From Cryptomeria japonica (taxonomy: Eukaryota > Streptophyta > Pinopsida > Cupressales > Cupressaceae), in assembly GCF_030272615.1 (NCBI RefSeq), contig NC_081406.1, forward strand, positions 234,670,422-234,734,421: a DNA stretch of 64,000 bases, written 5' to 3'. Both the position numbers and the translations under genes were made by a program. Position 1 is the first letter of the stretch; the number at the start of each line of letters is the position of its first letter. Shown here one piece after another: positions 35,378 through 47,656 of this stretch. The notes below the pieces were generated by a model. It was not told where the DNA came from. It worked only from the letters and a program-made list of their open reading frames with translations, and ran no database searches.

Positions 35378-35500
35378 AACTAGTGATATTCAATGATGAC
35401 GCATTCAAGGCACATTCAAGTAACTAGTGATATTCAATGATGATACATTCAAGGCACATTCAAGTAACTAGTGATATTCAATTATGACACATTCAAGGAA
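35378..35500 (+). repeat. 44-bp minisatellite, about 2.8 units
   Basis: Units start AACTAGTGATATTCAATGAT at 35378, 35422 and 35466; the third is partial. A single related unit sits at 34162-34210 beside the other copy of the duplicated segment. Confidence 0.8.
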
Positions 35501-37127
35501 CTCTTTGATCAAAGAACAATAGTAAGACTTGGGATAGTATAGTGTGTTATCTGCAACAAACTATGATACAGTCAAATCCAAAGAACATAGACAATAATAA
35601 GCCAAAAATCAATGACAGAGAATAATAATAAGCCAAGAATCTTAGATTAATATATGCAACAACCAATACATAGTAATAGATTCAATCTTAAAGTACCAAA
35701 GAACACAAGAAGTTAACATCTCAATATAATGAGGAATATGTATCCTTAATCAAAATGACATTATCATATGTTTCCAATATACTTTGATATGATAGTCAAA
35801 TAATGGTTAATTTAAACTATATATTTTAAATAAGAGTTATTTGATTATATAGAAAAGATATATGGACAAAGAGCTTTAAAAAAGTCTTTCTATGATAATA
35901 AAAAAACATAGTCTTCGAATAGTCACAACTTTTAGAAGAGAACAGGCCAGATTCTCACAATCAAGAGTCACTCCCAGAAGATATTAATGCTTGCATGAAA
36001 TATTGTAGTAGCATTCAAGACAAGCCATTGTAACCCTAGCACATATAGGAATGAATGAATGAAGGTTTGTTAGAAAATCCATCAAGAGGGCAGACATAAT
36101 CAATCATGAGGCCTATCAAAGCATACATTGTAGAAGATACTATGATTGAATCAAAAGAACACAATGCATAAAATCCTAAAAAAGGCTATAAAACCACAAA
36201 AGACAGTTATGAAGAGAAAGATATAGTCACTTGAAGGGTCTAATAACTTTGCAGAGTGACAATGGCTAGTTTAAGGGCATAATAATGAAGATCAAAACCC
36301 TCAAGGTTAGACAAAGATAATCCAATCATGAAAGTATAGTGAAGAAGGATAAGTAAAAGATCTAGAATAGTAATATAGAAGCACTATCAAAGCAAAATCC
36401 CTATCAAAAGTTAGGACACTCATGGGCAATGGGTGTAGACCTCAAAAGATGAGAGCAATTTTGATGATAATAGTAGAGCAATTTTGGACACTTAAAGTAG
36501 ATTTGACATGAAAAAAGATACTTTATAGATATTCCTATATATTAGCAACAATTTGCATCCCAAAACTTTCATTTTTTAAACATTTGGGAGTCTCTTGGCA
36601 TGAAATAATTTCTATCCGACATCTGAGGTCTTAGAATCTACTCAATAATTTGATCATCATGCAAAATTAGCTGACAATATATGAATGCATCTCTATATTT
36701 ATCAATAGGAACACTACCCTCACTGCAACTATTGCTTCAAAAGTAAACAAGGCAAAACCAAGAGCAAACAGTACATTTAATGTAAGAGGCAAGATGGATA
36801 CATACCCGCAGGCCTTGTAGCAGCTAGAGACAAAGGTAGACACGAGATGAAAGTAGATATTCTATAAATAATCTACCACTTGGAGATGAAAAACTTGGCA
36901 CCATTCATTTGCCGCTTGATATGCTAAATGTTTTTCAGACAAAAATCCACTTGGCACCATTCATTTGCCCTTAATTAGCTGCTCAATATGCTAAAATTCA
37001 AGTTTTTATATCTTTATTTTTTATTTAAGGCAATCAAAATAATTTTAATTTTTTAATTTAAGATAATTTAAATAATAATTTAAATGTTTAAGAAAATAAT
37101 TATTTTCTCTTTAAAAATTGTCTTAAA

Positions 37128-37148
37128 CCTCCTTTTTATGTAGTAGTG
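37128..37148 (-). repeat. Putative CACTA terminal repeat
   Basis: The minus strand reads CACTACTACATAAAAAGGAG, starting at 37148. A GTG follows outside and would be one half of a 3-bp target duplication. The partner end was not located. Confidence 0.5.
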
Positions 37149-37723
37149 GTGAAATGTTATTACTTTTATTCTTATTATATTTTTAATGGAAACAAAAAAT
37201 AAAATAAGATATAATGCATATCCTAATATGATTATTTATTATTTATAAATAAAATTAATATTTAAAATGATTAATAATTTACAAACAAAATTATTACAAT
37301 CGGTCATTTTAAAAATATATATATATTATAAACCAAAAGTTATGTATAAATGCGAATAGAATATAAAATACCTAGTTTGAAAGCAATGTTGTTTCATTTT
37401 CAATTAAAAGCTAAATAGGGGAAAGTACCTATTAGTTGTCCGCATTCCAATTCTTGTGATAGAAATTGTTGATTCAATGCCCTATACTTGTTGATTTAAT
37501 GTCCAACTTTTGTATAATGTTTTATCAAATGAGGGATACCTCATGACTAATAGTATAGAGGAGTAGTAGTCATTTATTTAGTAATTTTTATTTATGTGAC
37601 TAATCATTTAGTTGTGTTTCTTACCTAATGACCAAATTAGTCATTTATTTAGTCATTTATGGTTGTGTTTTCTTACCCGATGACCAAATTAGTCATTTAT
37701 TTAGTCAGTTTTATTTGTGTGAT
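37149..37723. other. AT-rich flank with 52-bp tandem repeats
   Basis: No gene is seen. From about 37570 to 37723 a roughly 52-bp unit containing TGACCAAATTAGTCATTTAT repeats about three times (phased copies at 37629 and 37681). The array is cut at 37723 by C2 and continues at 44913. Confidence 0.6.
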
Positions 37724-39092
37724 TGATGAATAATGATGAATAGTAAATACCTAACAGATACTGAGAGGGGGGGGTGAATCAGTATAGACAAAATCTTCTT
37801 TAACAACTTAAACCGCAAAGACTGCACTAACTGGTAAACAACAACACCGATCTAAATCAAGGCAATACTGGTAAAACACAGTATGACTGTAAAAGTCATA
37901 AACCGGTAACACTTAGATCTTCACAAAACCTAATATCTCATTTCCACTTCACCCATATGATTAAACAAGTAATACATCAGAAATATAATGAGCACTGGAT
38001 CAGCTTGCATTACCGCTTAACAAAAAACACTAAACATCACATGAAAAAGCATCACACATGACACTTATTTTTCACTTGAAAACCCAACTAGGATAAACCA
38101 CGGTGGGGATAAATACCCACAAGTTGTTCTTGAACTCTTCTGAAGTTTTCTCTATTAGGAGCCTACTTTGGTTAAAGACTTTACAATAGATTCTGCTAGG
38201 AACCGATCCTGTTAGGGATCACCCAGTTAAGGGATGACTAAATACCCTATTAGAGGTTAAAACCCTACTAAAGGTTACCTTGTGAGAGGATTTGAAGAAC
38301 TCAATGATTTTGAGTCACCCTGTTAATTTACAAAAAGCTTGTTAAAGATACCCGGTAAAGGGATTTTCCATCTGTTGAAATGGTTAGAAGTCAACAAGTA
38401 ATACACTGATTTGATAATAGCACTTAATGCCAAGGCAGATCCACTTCAGTTCCTTTACATCTGTAATTACACTCTGTAGGTATCTACTCACTTCTCTGGC
38501 CTGGCAAGAATCACCTCACATACAATCATTTGCCAACAACATCAAATAAAAATCATCATCAACCTTATAGACAACAATTAGGTCGGTAGCCAAAACCTAA
38601 AACCCTAAGCATTTAGGTTAACAATAAAGTCAGTCCAATCTTGACCATTTAATCACATTACATAGGGTAGAACAATCTTGAATAAATCTCAAGATGTTCT
38701 CCATCGTCCATTCTTCACCGCTTCTGGAAGCTGATAACCCATCACACGCTCTCCATCGTTTACTAAGATTTTGCACATTCTTGAGGTGGATAGAATCAAT
38801 CTTCTTCATGCAAGAACGTGGTCTAATCTTTATTTCAATGCTAACTCATCATAGGATGTCGTCGGTTGAATCACACAGACTTGGAATGCATAAACTAGAA
38901 ACCCCGATACAAACTTTGCATATACCGGTTCACACTCCAACATACTGATTCACATATACCAGTTCATACCATCATACTGACTCACCACTTTGCATATACC
39001 AGTTCACTTTCTAGTTTGCTTACTTCAATATATTGACATCAATGACAACATACAATATCATCATGTCATCAAACTCTGCATATATGCCAACA
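37724..39092 (-). repeat. C2 3' LTR
   Basis: 1369 bp, TGATGAATAATG to ATATGCCAACA on the plus strand. It pairs with 43508-44912. It carries repeated TATACCGGTTCAC-like motifs (about 38920-39005) and a G-run followed by TGAATCA near 37766. Confidence 0.9.
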
Positions 39093-39106
39093 ATCTCCCC
39101 CTTTGG
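39093..39106 (-). other. C2 polypurine tract
   Basis: The minus strand reads CCAAAGGGGGAGAT, directly before the 3' LTR, the usual copia arrangement. Confidence 0.85.
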
Positions 39107-39340
39107 CATTGATGGCAATACACAAAGATATCTCAACATCTTCTTTCATATTATATGTCTTCAATACTGCAGATATCTTCTCTACTTCACATCTTCTGCC
39201 CCTTTGGCAACAATGCCAAAGTTGAGGCACAAGCTTCCAAGTTTAGATATGTTGTCCCCCCTAAGGAGTAGAATCCTTCAACACATCAATCCTGAAAAGA
39301 TTTGACAATGCAATACCTGACTGATGTGGAGCACATACCT

Positions 39341-42300
39341 TTAGTTCACCTCTTGAAGGGGAAACACCCCTAATTCACCTCTTAAATAGGTAAATGTAGC
39401 CTTCGGTAGAGGCTTGGTGAAAATATCTGCTAACTGCTCTTTACTGGAAACATGTTCCAATAAAACCTCTTTGTTCTAAACTTTCTCCCTCAAGAAATGA
39501 TACTTGAGCTCAAAGTGCTTGGTTCTAGCATGCAATACCAGATTCTTGGAAATATTAATTACACTTGTGTTATCACAAAATATACTCACCGGTTTAGATA
39601 CAGGGACTTTGAAACCACTTAATACATGCTTCATCCAGATTGTCTAAGTGCGGTTCATAAATGCTACTACATATTCTTCTTCTGCTATGGATTGGGAGAT
39701 ACAACTTTTCTTTTTGCTCATCCATGAGACTAGTCTACCACCGAGATAGAATGCACCACCGGTTGTGCTCTTCTGGTTGTCCACATTACCATCCCAATCG
39801 GTATCAGTAAACACTTTGAGATTGAAATAATTACTGTATGGATACCACAATCCATAATCTATAGTTCCCTTCAGATATCTAAGAATCCGCTTGACAGCTA
39901 CCATGTGGGATTCTCTTGGACTCTTTTGAAAACGTGCAGCAATGCCCACTACATGTGCTATGTCCAATTTGCTATGTACTACATATTGCAACTTACCAAT
40001 CATTGACCGATATTCCTTCTCATTCACCAATGCTGAGTCATCTTCTTTTGATAATTTACAACTGATCATCATCAGTGTACCAACCAGTTTGTTGTCTTCC
40101 ATGCCAAAGGTCTTCAACACCTCTTTGACATACTTGGATAGAGTGATAAAGATACCATCTTTCATTTGTTGAATCTGTAGTCTAATTAAGAACTTAATCT
40201 CTCCGATTAGTGACATTTCAAATTCCTTCTTCATCTCATCTACAAATGCATGGCTCATCTTGTCATTTCCACCAAAAAGTATGTCATCAACAAACACTTC
40301 ATAGATCAGAATCTGATCTCCTTCTGACTTCAGATAGATATTGTTGTCTTCACTTGTTCTTTTAAATACAATCTTCACAAGATGGGAGTGTAAATGTTCA
40401 TACCATTTTCTAGGTGCTTGCTTCAATCCATACAAGGCTTTATGTATCTTACACACCATATCACTATCTTCTAATAGGGCACACCCATCTGGTTGCTCTA
40501 TATACACTTCCTCTTCAAGTATTCCATTCAGGATTGTAGATTTCACATCCATCTGATACACTTTGAATCCCTTGAAGGCTACATATGCAAGTAGAATTCA
40601 AACTCCTTCCAATCCAGCTACTAGAGCAAAGGTTTCTCCATAGTCTTCTCCTTCTTCTTGAGCATATCCCTTACATACCAATCTTGCTTTGTTTCTTACC
40701 ACTATGCCATCTTCATTCAACTTGTTTCTAAGAACCCATTTGGTGCCAATAACATTTTTGTGATTAGGTCTGGGTACCAAAGACTATGTACAATTCTTTT
40801 CTATTTGTTCAAGTTTCTCTTTCATATCCTTAATCCAGTCTTAATCTTTGTGTGCCTCTTTAAATGTTTTGGGCTCAAATTCAGAAATCATGCAAGAAAT
40901 TTTTCTAACCTCTCTTCTTGTAAGAATTCCTACATCCTTATCTCCTATGATCTGCTTTGGATCATGATGCATCTTTACATACCTAGGAATGATCTTGGCT
41001 GATTCCTCTTGCTTTTCCTCTTCATCCTCATCTTCATCTTCATCTACATCAACATCTACTAGTGTAGGAGCACTGTTACTTGTACTTGGTTTTTTGCAAC
41101 CAGTTCCCAGAAGGTTACAACTGGTTCATCTACCGCTCGCTCATTGTTGGTTTCCTCAGGTTTCTCAAAGGTTTCATCAACTTTAACATTGATACTTTCA
41201 ACAATTCTCTAAGTCCTATTGTTAAAACACTTGAGAGCTTTTCCCTTGGTGGAATACCCTAGGAATATTCCCTCATCACATTTTGCATCAAACTTACTCT
41301 GGTATTCACTTCTCTTGATATAACACTTGCTACCAAACACTCTAAAGTAGCTTACTACTGGAGTCTTACCAGTCCAATACTCATAAGTAGTATTATCCTT
41401 ACCTTTCTTAATGAGTACCCAGTTCATAGTGTAGACTGCAGTTCTCACCGCTTCTCTCCAAAAAATGTGAGCAACCTTCCCTTGAATCAACATCATTCTA
41501 GCTACTTCAACTATAGTCTGGTTGTTCCTTTCTGTTAGGCCATTTTGTTGTGGAGTCTAGGGGGAAGATAGTTGCTTCTTGATGTCATTCTCTTCACAAT
41601 ACTTATTGAATTCTCCAGAAGTGAACTCTTCTCCTTGGTCGGTTCTAAGGCATTTAATCCTCTTACTGCTTTCCTTTTTAACTAGTGCTCTAAAGGCATT
41701 AAACTTTCCAAAAGCTTCAAACTTGTCTTTCAAGAATGTGACCCACATCATTCTTGAGCAATCATTAGTAAGAATCATAAAGTACCTATCTCCCTGAACA
41801 CTCCTAGTTTTCATAGGACCACACAAATCAGTATGCACAAGATCAAGTAAATTATCTATTGTGAAAGATTTACCTTTGAAGGTTGATGAAGACATTTTCC
41901 CCAATTGACATTCTTTGCACAAAGGATTCTCTGGTTTGTTCAGCACAGGCAATCCTCTAACTACCTTGACCTTACTAGCCTTCACAATATTATCAAAATT
42001 TACATGGCAGAGTCTCCTATGCCATATCCAACTATCATCAAACTTAGCCATTAGACATTGACTGATATTTGTATTTAACTAAAATCAGCTACCTTTGGTC
42101 TACATACTAGTGGCCATCAGTTCACCACTCTTTCCTTTTATTTTGCATACTCCATCTTTGAATTCCATAGTGAGTCCTTTATCATTCAGCTGGGCAACAC
42201 TCAAAAGGTTATGCTTGAGACCTTCTACCCAATACACATTATCAACACTTATTTTTCCATTTAGAGAGATGGACCCTTTGCCTTTTACCATACATGGTGC

Positions 42301-43436
42301 ATCATTACCAAATCGGACTATACCTCCATCATACTCTTCCAAAGACAGAAACTATCTCTGGTCACCAGTCATGTGGTGAGAACAACCACTATCAATAATC
42401 CACTCATTAGAATTATCAAAGAAGGAGACAAGAGCCTTTTTGTCTGACACATCTTCCTTAACCACTACAAACACCATGTCTTCACTTTCTTCATCTTCTA
42501 ATTCATCATCAGTGACACCTTCATCAACTGCAACAAGACAATTTCTCCTATTTACTCCTTTGAACTTTTTGAACTTGTCTGGTTTGTCCTTATTATCACT
42601 ATTGGGATAGTTTACAGCAATGTACCCTATCCTATTACAAGAAAACATTTCAAAGGGAGCTTACCTCTATATTTTCTAGTTCCCTTAGGAAGTCTCTTGG
42701 CCAGAAGAGCTTCAAATTCCATCAAGATCTCCTCATCATCCATATCTCTTCTTTGTCTAAGTTCACAACTGGTACCAACCTCTTTTCTCTTTCTAGATAG
42801 TGCAACAGATTCTCTAAAGGCTAATTCAATCTTCTAAACACTACCATCATAACTTTTTAGCTCATATGCGGTCTACTTAGAAATGATATAATCAAGGGAT
42901 ACCTTTGTCTTGTCAATAGATCTCAACTCCTAAATAGTGGCAACCCTTATTGCATAGACCGGTAATTAGGTTCTCAAAACTTTGCTAACAACGGTGGAAT
43001 CATCCATTGTACCTCGTGCACTCTTGATGTCTCCAACAACAGTTTTAATTCTTATCCCATATTGTTGAATGGTCTCTCCTTCAACCATCTACATGTGTTG
43101 AAATTTTCCCCTAAGGCTCTCTTCCTTAGCTTGCTTCACATGCTCATCATCGCCATAGATAGACTCCAAAGTATCCCATACATCTTTGGGATTGTCTTTG
43201 TCTTGAACATCTATAAACTCAATATCAGATAGACTGCTGATAAGAGCTTCCATGACTTGCCCATTCTTCTGAATTTGTCTTCTTTGATCATCGGTGAGAG
43301 TACCGATAGGGACAACATAAGTATTCTCAACATAGTTCTAGTGTTGAGCACCCATGCTTTTAATGTAGATCTTCATTCTTTCCTTCCATATCTTAAAGTT
43401 ATATCTGTTAAACTTAGGACCTTCCCTCTTCATCAT
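39341..43436 (-). pseudogene. C2 gag-pol polyprotein
   Basis: Start near 43436 (MMKREGPKF), with the gag motif 'FKIWKERMKIYIKSMGAQ', then 'MVEGETIQQYGIRIKTVVGD'. The zinc knuckle near 42640 is damaged (His and last Cys are both Tyr). Protease 'NEWIIDSGCSHHM' (about 42385). GAG-pre-integrase 'WIWHRRLCHVNFDNI'. Integrase 'LCGPMKTRSVQGDRYFMILT', 'CLRTDQGEEFTSGEF' and 'TPQQNG'; the usual first DD reads ND. RT '[13 protein letters not shown]', '[16 protein letters not shown]' and an intact FVDDILF box in 40561-39644. RNase H '[20 protein letters not shown]', 'IFCDNTSVINISKN' and 'DIFTKPLPK', with stop at 39341. Stops and frameshifts separate the blocks. Confidence 0.9.
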
Positions 43437-43493
43437 TAGAATAGGATCTTTTCCTCAAGTGGTTAAGCTTATAACACAGAGGACCTGGAGGAT

Positions 43494-43505
43494 GCTTTGA
43501 TACCA
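43494..43505 (-). other. C2 primer-binding site (initiator Met tRNA)
   Basis: The minus strand reads TGGTATCAAAGC, two bases inside the 5' LTR edge. Confidence 0.9.
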
Positions 43506-43507
43506 AT

Positions 43508-44912
43508 TGATGAATAATGATGAACAATTAATACCTAATAGATACTGAGAGGGGGGGTGAATCACTATAGACAAAAGCTTCATTAACAACTTAAACTACA
43601 AAGACTGCACTAACTGGTAAACAACATCACTGATCTAAATCAAGGCAATACCGGTAAAACACAGTATGACTGTAAAAGTCATAAACTGGTAACACTTAGA
43701 TCTTCACAAAACCTAATATCTCATTTCCACTTCACCCATATGCTTAAACAAGTAATACATTAGAAATATAATGAGCACTGGATCAGCTTGCATTACCACT
43801 TAACAGAAAACACTAAACGTCACATGAAAAAGAATCACACATGACACACTTATTTTTCACATGGAAACCCAACTGGGAAAAACCATGGTGGGGATGAATA
43901 CCCACAAATTAATCTTGAACTCTTTTGAAGTTCACTCTGTTAGGAGCCTAGTTTGGTTAAAGACTTTACAACAGGTTTTGCTAGGAACCGATCCTACTAG
44001 GGATCACCTAGTTAAGGGATGGCTAAATACCTTGTTAGAGGTTAAAACCCCATTAAAGGTTACCTTGTGAGAGGATTTGAAAAACTCAATGATTTTGAGT
44101 CACCCTATTAAAGGATTTACAAAAATCCTGTTAAAGATACCTGGCAAAGGGATTTTCCATCTGCTGAAATGGTTAGAAGTCAACAGGTAATACACTGATC
44201 TGATAGAGAGCACTTAATGCCAAGGTAGATCCACTTCAGTTCCTTTACATCTACAATTACACTCTACAGGTATCTATTCACTTCTTTGATTTGGCAAGAG
44301 ACAATCATTTGCCAACAACTTCAAATAAAAATCATCATCGACGTTATAGACAACAATTAGGTCTGTAGCCAAAACCTAAAACCCTAAGCATTTAGGTTAA
44401 CAATACAGTTGGTCCAATCCTGGTCATTTAATCACATTACATAGGGTAGAAAAATCTTGAACAAATCTCAAGACATTCTCCATCGTCCGTTCTTCACTGC
44501 TTCTAGAAGCTGAGAACCCATAACACACTCTCCACCGTTTACTAAGATTTTGCACATTCCTGAGGTGGATAGAATCAATCTTTTTCATGCAAGATCCTCA
44601 AGAAGAACCTTCACGCGCCCAAGGCTAACATGGCATCGTGATCTAATATTCATTTCAATGCTAACTCATCATAGGATGTCATCGGTCGAATCACACGGAC
44701 TTGGAATGCATCAACCAGAAACCTTGATTCAAACTTTGCATATACCGGTTCACACTCCAACATACCAGTTCACATATACAGGTTCATACCATCAAACCGG
44801 TTCACCACTTTGCATATACTAGTTCACTTGCCAATTTGGTTACTTCAATATATTGACATCAATGACAACATAGAATAGCATCATGTCATCAAACTCTGCA
44901 CATATGCCAACA
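43508..44912 (-). repeat. C2 5' LTR
   Basis: 1405 bp, same ends as the 3' LTR. It is slightly longer, partly through a segment near 44595-44630 absent from the other copy. Confidence 0.9.
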
Positions 44913-45035
44913 GTGATCTCACTTGATGACCAAATTAGTCATTCATAGCTTTTTTGTAAACAAAATGCTAAAATTTGGTCTCATGACTAAAATTTTTGGT
45001 CACGTAGTCATTTATTGGCCATATTTCTATTAGTG
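44913..45035 (-). repeat. Continuation of repeat array, possible CACTA-type end
   Basis: The TGACCAAATTAGTCATT unit resumes after C2. The stretch ends ...CTATTAGTG at 45035, i.e. CACTAATAGAAATATGGCC on the minus strand, and copia gag sequence starts right after it. Repeated GACTAA and TGACC motifs behind a CACTA end fit the subterminal region of a CACTA element inserted in a copia gag gene. The other end was not found. Confidence 0.35.
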
Positions 45036-45633
45036 CTTGGTTTGTAGGATTTCTTCATCTTATCCTTACCAAAGGACTTCATACTTTGAATCTCCTCTCC
45101 ATCCTTTCTTCATAAGGATATTTAGATGCAAAGTGCCACAATTAAAACATTTAAAAGGAAGCTTGCCTTTATATTTCCCTAAACATTTCTTAAGCTTTCT
45201 TAAAAATTAGCTACAATAACATCAAAGTCATCTTCTTCTTCATGAGAAACTTCTTCTTTTCCTTTCTTGGTTACGTTGAATGTGGCCTCTCTCTTTGACG
45301 ACACTCCACTTATTGTTCTCATCTCATAAGTTGATAGGGGGCAAAACAATTCATCCATAGAAAATGTCTTTGCGTCTTTAGCTTAGCAGAGACCTTTATG
45401 CCATACGTTGTGGTTAATGATCTTAGAACCTTCTTGACAACAAATTCATCAAAGAAATCCTCTCCAAGTCCTCTTTTAGCACTTACAATCTCATATAATC
45501 TTTGCAAATAGTCAGCTATCTTCTCCTCTTCCTTCATTTTTAGGCTTTCAAATTGAGCTCTTAGATTTTGTAGTTTATCTTCTTTCACTTTGGTATCTCC
45601 TTCATACATACTTTGTAGCTTATTATTAGACAT
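45036..45633 (-). pseudogene. Copia gag fragment, probably C1
   Basis: The minus-strand frame from 45633 reads 'KEDKLQNLRAQFESLKMKEE' and 'IADYLQRLYEIVSAKRGLGE', typical of the copia gag (UBN2-like) domain. Lower down, 'KCFNCG' followed in a shifted frame by 'FASKYPYEE' marks a zinc knuckle whose last Cys is now Tyr. The first part of gag is missing: the frame begins inside a C1 LTR end, so a deletion joined the LTR to mid-gag. Confidence 0.7.
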
Positions 45634-47175
45634 AATGCACCATTGAGAGGTGGGGGGGGGGGGGGGGGTGAATCAATGGTTCTCAATCTTTTCTCTTTGA
45701 CTAACTTATGTGTGTATACCAGTTATGGGATCTAATGCAATGAAGGCTTACCGATTAGTGAGGAGACTAAACACAAATGCATTCACACATAAAGGGACAT
45801 CACATAACACTATCATGTATGAGGAAAACCCAAGAAGGGAAAAACCTCTGTGAGCAATGTGGCTGGAGTCTACTGCTCCAATCTAGCCTCACAATCAAAT
45901 CAGTTACAAAGTTTAGGGCACCAACCCAAGGAGCACCAAACGCTACCTAATTTATGGGCTACAACCCAGTAATCACAATAATAGAATCAAATACAAAAGT
46001 AATCATTATGTTACAAGTGAATCTTGTAACCATTTCTTATACATTACTCTGTCGATGAGGCACCTTCTCTGCTACACTGATACACCTCTCTCTCTATTGC
46101 TGCTGCTTTACCAGTTCACCTCTCTCTCTGTCGGTTCTCACTTCTTTCAGCTTCTCTAATTCTCCCTATCGGTACTACACTTAGCCGGTTTTATGCTTGT
46201 CATCTCTTCAGTTACTTTTTCTTCTATTCTACCAGTATGGACACTATTGGTTCTTCTCTTCTACTAGTTGAATACTTCAACCTTGTTCTCCCTCACACTC
46301 AATCTCTTCTCTATCTCCTTGATGAGAACTTGACTGATCTTCTCTCACATGCAACAACCTTATCCTCTTTTGTTTAGCAGAAACCTTCAATGATTTTGGC
46401 TTTCTTATTTATAACCTAGTTTTCCTACCAAAAGCCAATTCAAATCTCAGGCGGTTAGGGTTTCTTCCACTGATCAAATCTTCATCAGATCTGATCCAAT
46501 CTTCCTTGGATCGATCACCTATACACATTTTCCATCATCCAATGCATATTTGCTAAAAACAGAAAATCTAACCTTGTTCTTTAGCCTCAAAATCAATCGA
46601 CATATTTATGATCCAACTATTTCCTTCTTGAGGTCAATCTATAGTCAGATATCAAACATCGTTTATGGAACCAGTAGATCCCTAATCTTCCTCTATCGTT
46701 CATCTTTCATCAAGCCACACAGTCTGCAAATCCTTTGTGATTGTCACAATCAACATTTAATGTTGACCAATCACAACTACCTCTTTGACACCAGACATCA
46801 CTGACCTCTGCATATTCACCACCTTAGTTCCATGTGGCATCATAGTGAGTATCCACCTCATCACACTACTCTGTCGTTTCAACTTGGTCACTGACCACAC
46901 AAATAACCAGTACACCCATATCGGTTCACTAACCCTACCGACACTAACCACCTTGATGGTTATCCTTCCTGCCATCACCTTTTCTAACCTATTAGTGTAA
47001 TCCATTTGTCTGCACTTCACTACTTTGCTGATGAAACACCTCTATAAATATGTTCACTTGTCGACACCAAAGCTACTCTGACAACTCTCCTTATCTTTCA
47101 ATCTGCTGCACTTGTCTTTATCAGGTGAGAGGCTTATCTTCCTTATCTCTTCTCTGATGTTTCACCAGTTGACAT
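45626..47175 (-). repeat. C1 LTR fragment
   Basis: Aligns with about 1165-2815 of the C1 LTR on the left of the window. Its inner end lacks the terminal TGT and runs straight into gag. Its outer end is cut at 47175 by a C4 LTR. It contains a run of 17 G at 45652-45668. Confidence 0.75.
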
Positions 47176-47656
47176 TGTTAGGAATTGGGAGGGACAACTA
47201 AGAGTGGGGGGGGTGAATCAATTGTGAACCAGTTGTCAATAAATTATAACCCAAAAAAAATTATTCCAACTTAAAACTCAGTGCCGCTAAAACAAACTTT
47301 AATGCCAATAAAATAGATTAATTGTTATAGCAGTACCGATATAACTTAATGCATGAAACATAAAGGAAAACAAAATCTAAAACACATGACACAAATATTT
47401 TGACATGGGAACCCTATAAGGGGAAAAACCATGATGGGAAAACTTACCCACAATCAGATGATACTACAGTAGATAGTAAGTGTATATAAATGGGGTCTGC
47501 ACATGCAGAAAGGCCAACTGCCTAGAGCTCACTACTCAATCACAAATAGGAGTCATACTGACTATAGTTGAATGGTTAAATCCAACGACAATGTTAAGGT
47601 TGGCTCATTAACGATATTACATTTAAATCAATTACAAAATAAATCTTGGTGCGATT
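47176..47656 (-). repeat. C4 3' LTR, left part
   Basis: Starts TGTTAGGAATTGGGAGG, with the copia-type G-run and TGAATCAA at about 47204-47221. It is interrupted at 47656 by C3 (duplication GCGAT) and continues at 55672. The two parts together make about 0.9 kb. Confidence 0.75.

Larger units (their letters stand above)
33875..37127. other. CACTA 5' region: duplicated segment, minisatellite, no gene
   Basis: Upstream of the transposase start (minus strand) lie about 3.2 kb of AT-rich sequence. It has a diverged duplication (33957-34215 and 35190-35465), a 44-bp minisatellite, and a 21-bp direct repeat, ACTTGGCACCATTCATTTGCC, at 36893-36913 and 36949-36969. A 65-codon frame at 34803-35000 has no support. 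Regulatory and subterminal repeats are expected here, but none is proven. Confidence 0.45.
27923..37148 (-). mobile_element. CACTA (En/Spm-type) DNA transposon relic
   Basis: Minus-strand relics of both classic CACTA genes are present: TNP2-like transposase (30541-33874) and a TNP1/Ptta-like protein (27990-29989). The right end at 37148 reads CACTACTACATAAAAAGGAG on the minus strand, a plausible CACTA terminal repeat, followed by AT-rich sequence with short repeated TTTAA and TTAAATTA motifs. A matching left end was not found, so the left boundary is nominal. Confidence 0.65.
37724..44912 (-). mobile_element. C2 Ty1/copia element, structurally complete
   Basis: Two LTRs, primer-binding site, polypurine tract and a full gag-protease-integrase-RT-RNase H order on the minus strand, 7189 bp. 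A perfect target duplication GTGAT is at 37719-37723 and 44913-44917. It inserted into a tandem repeat array. Stops and frameshifts in the polyprotein make it inactive. Confidence 0.92.
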
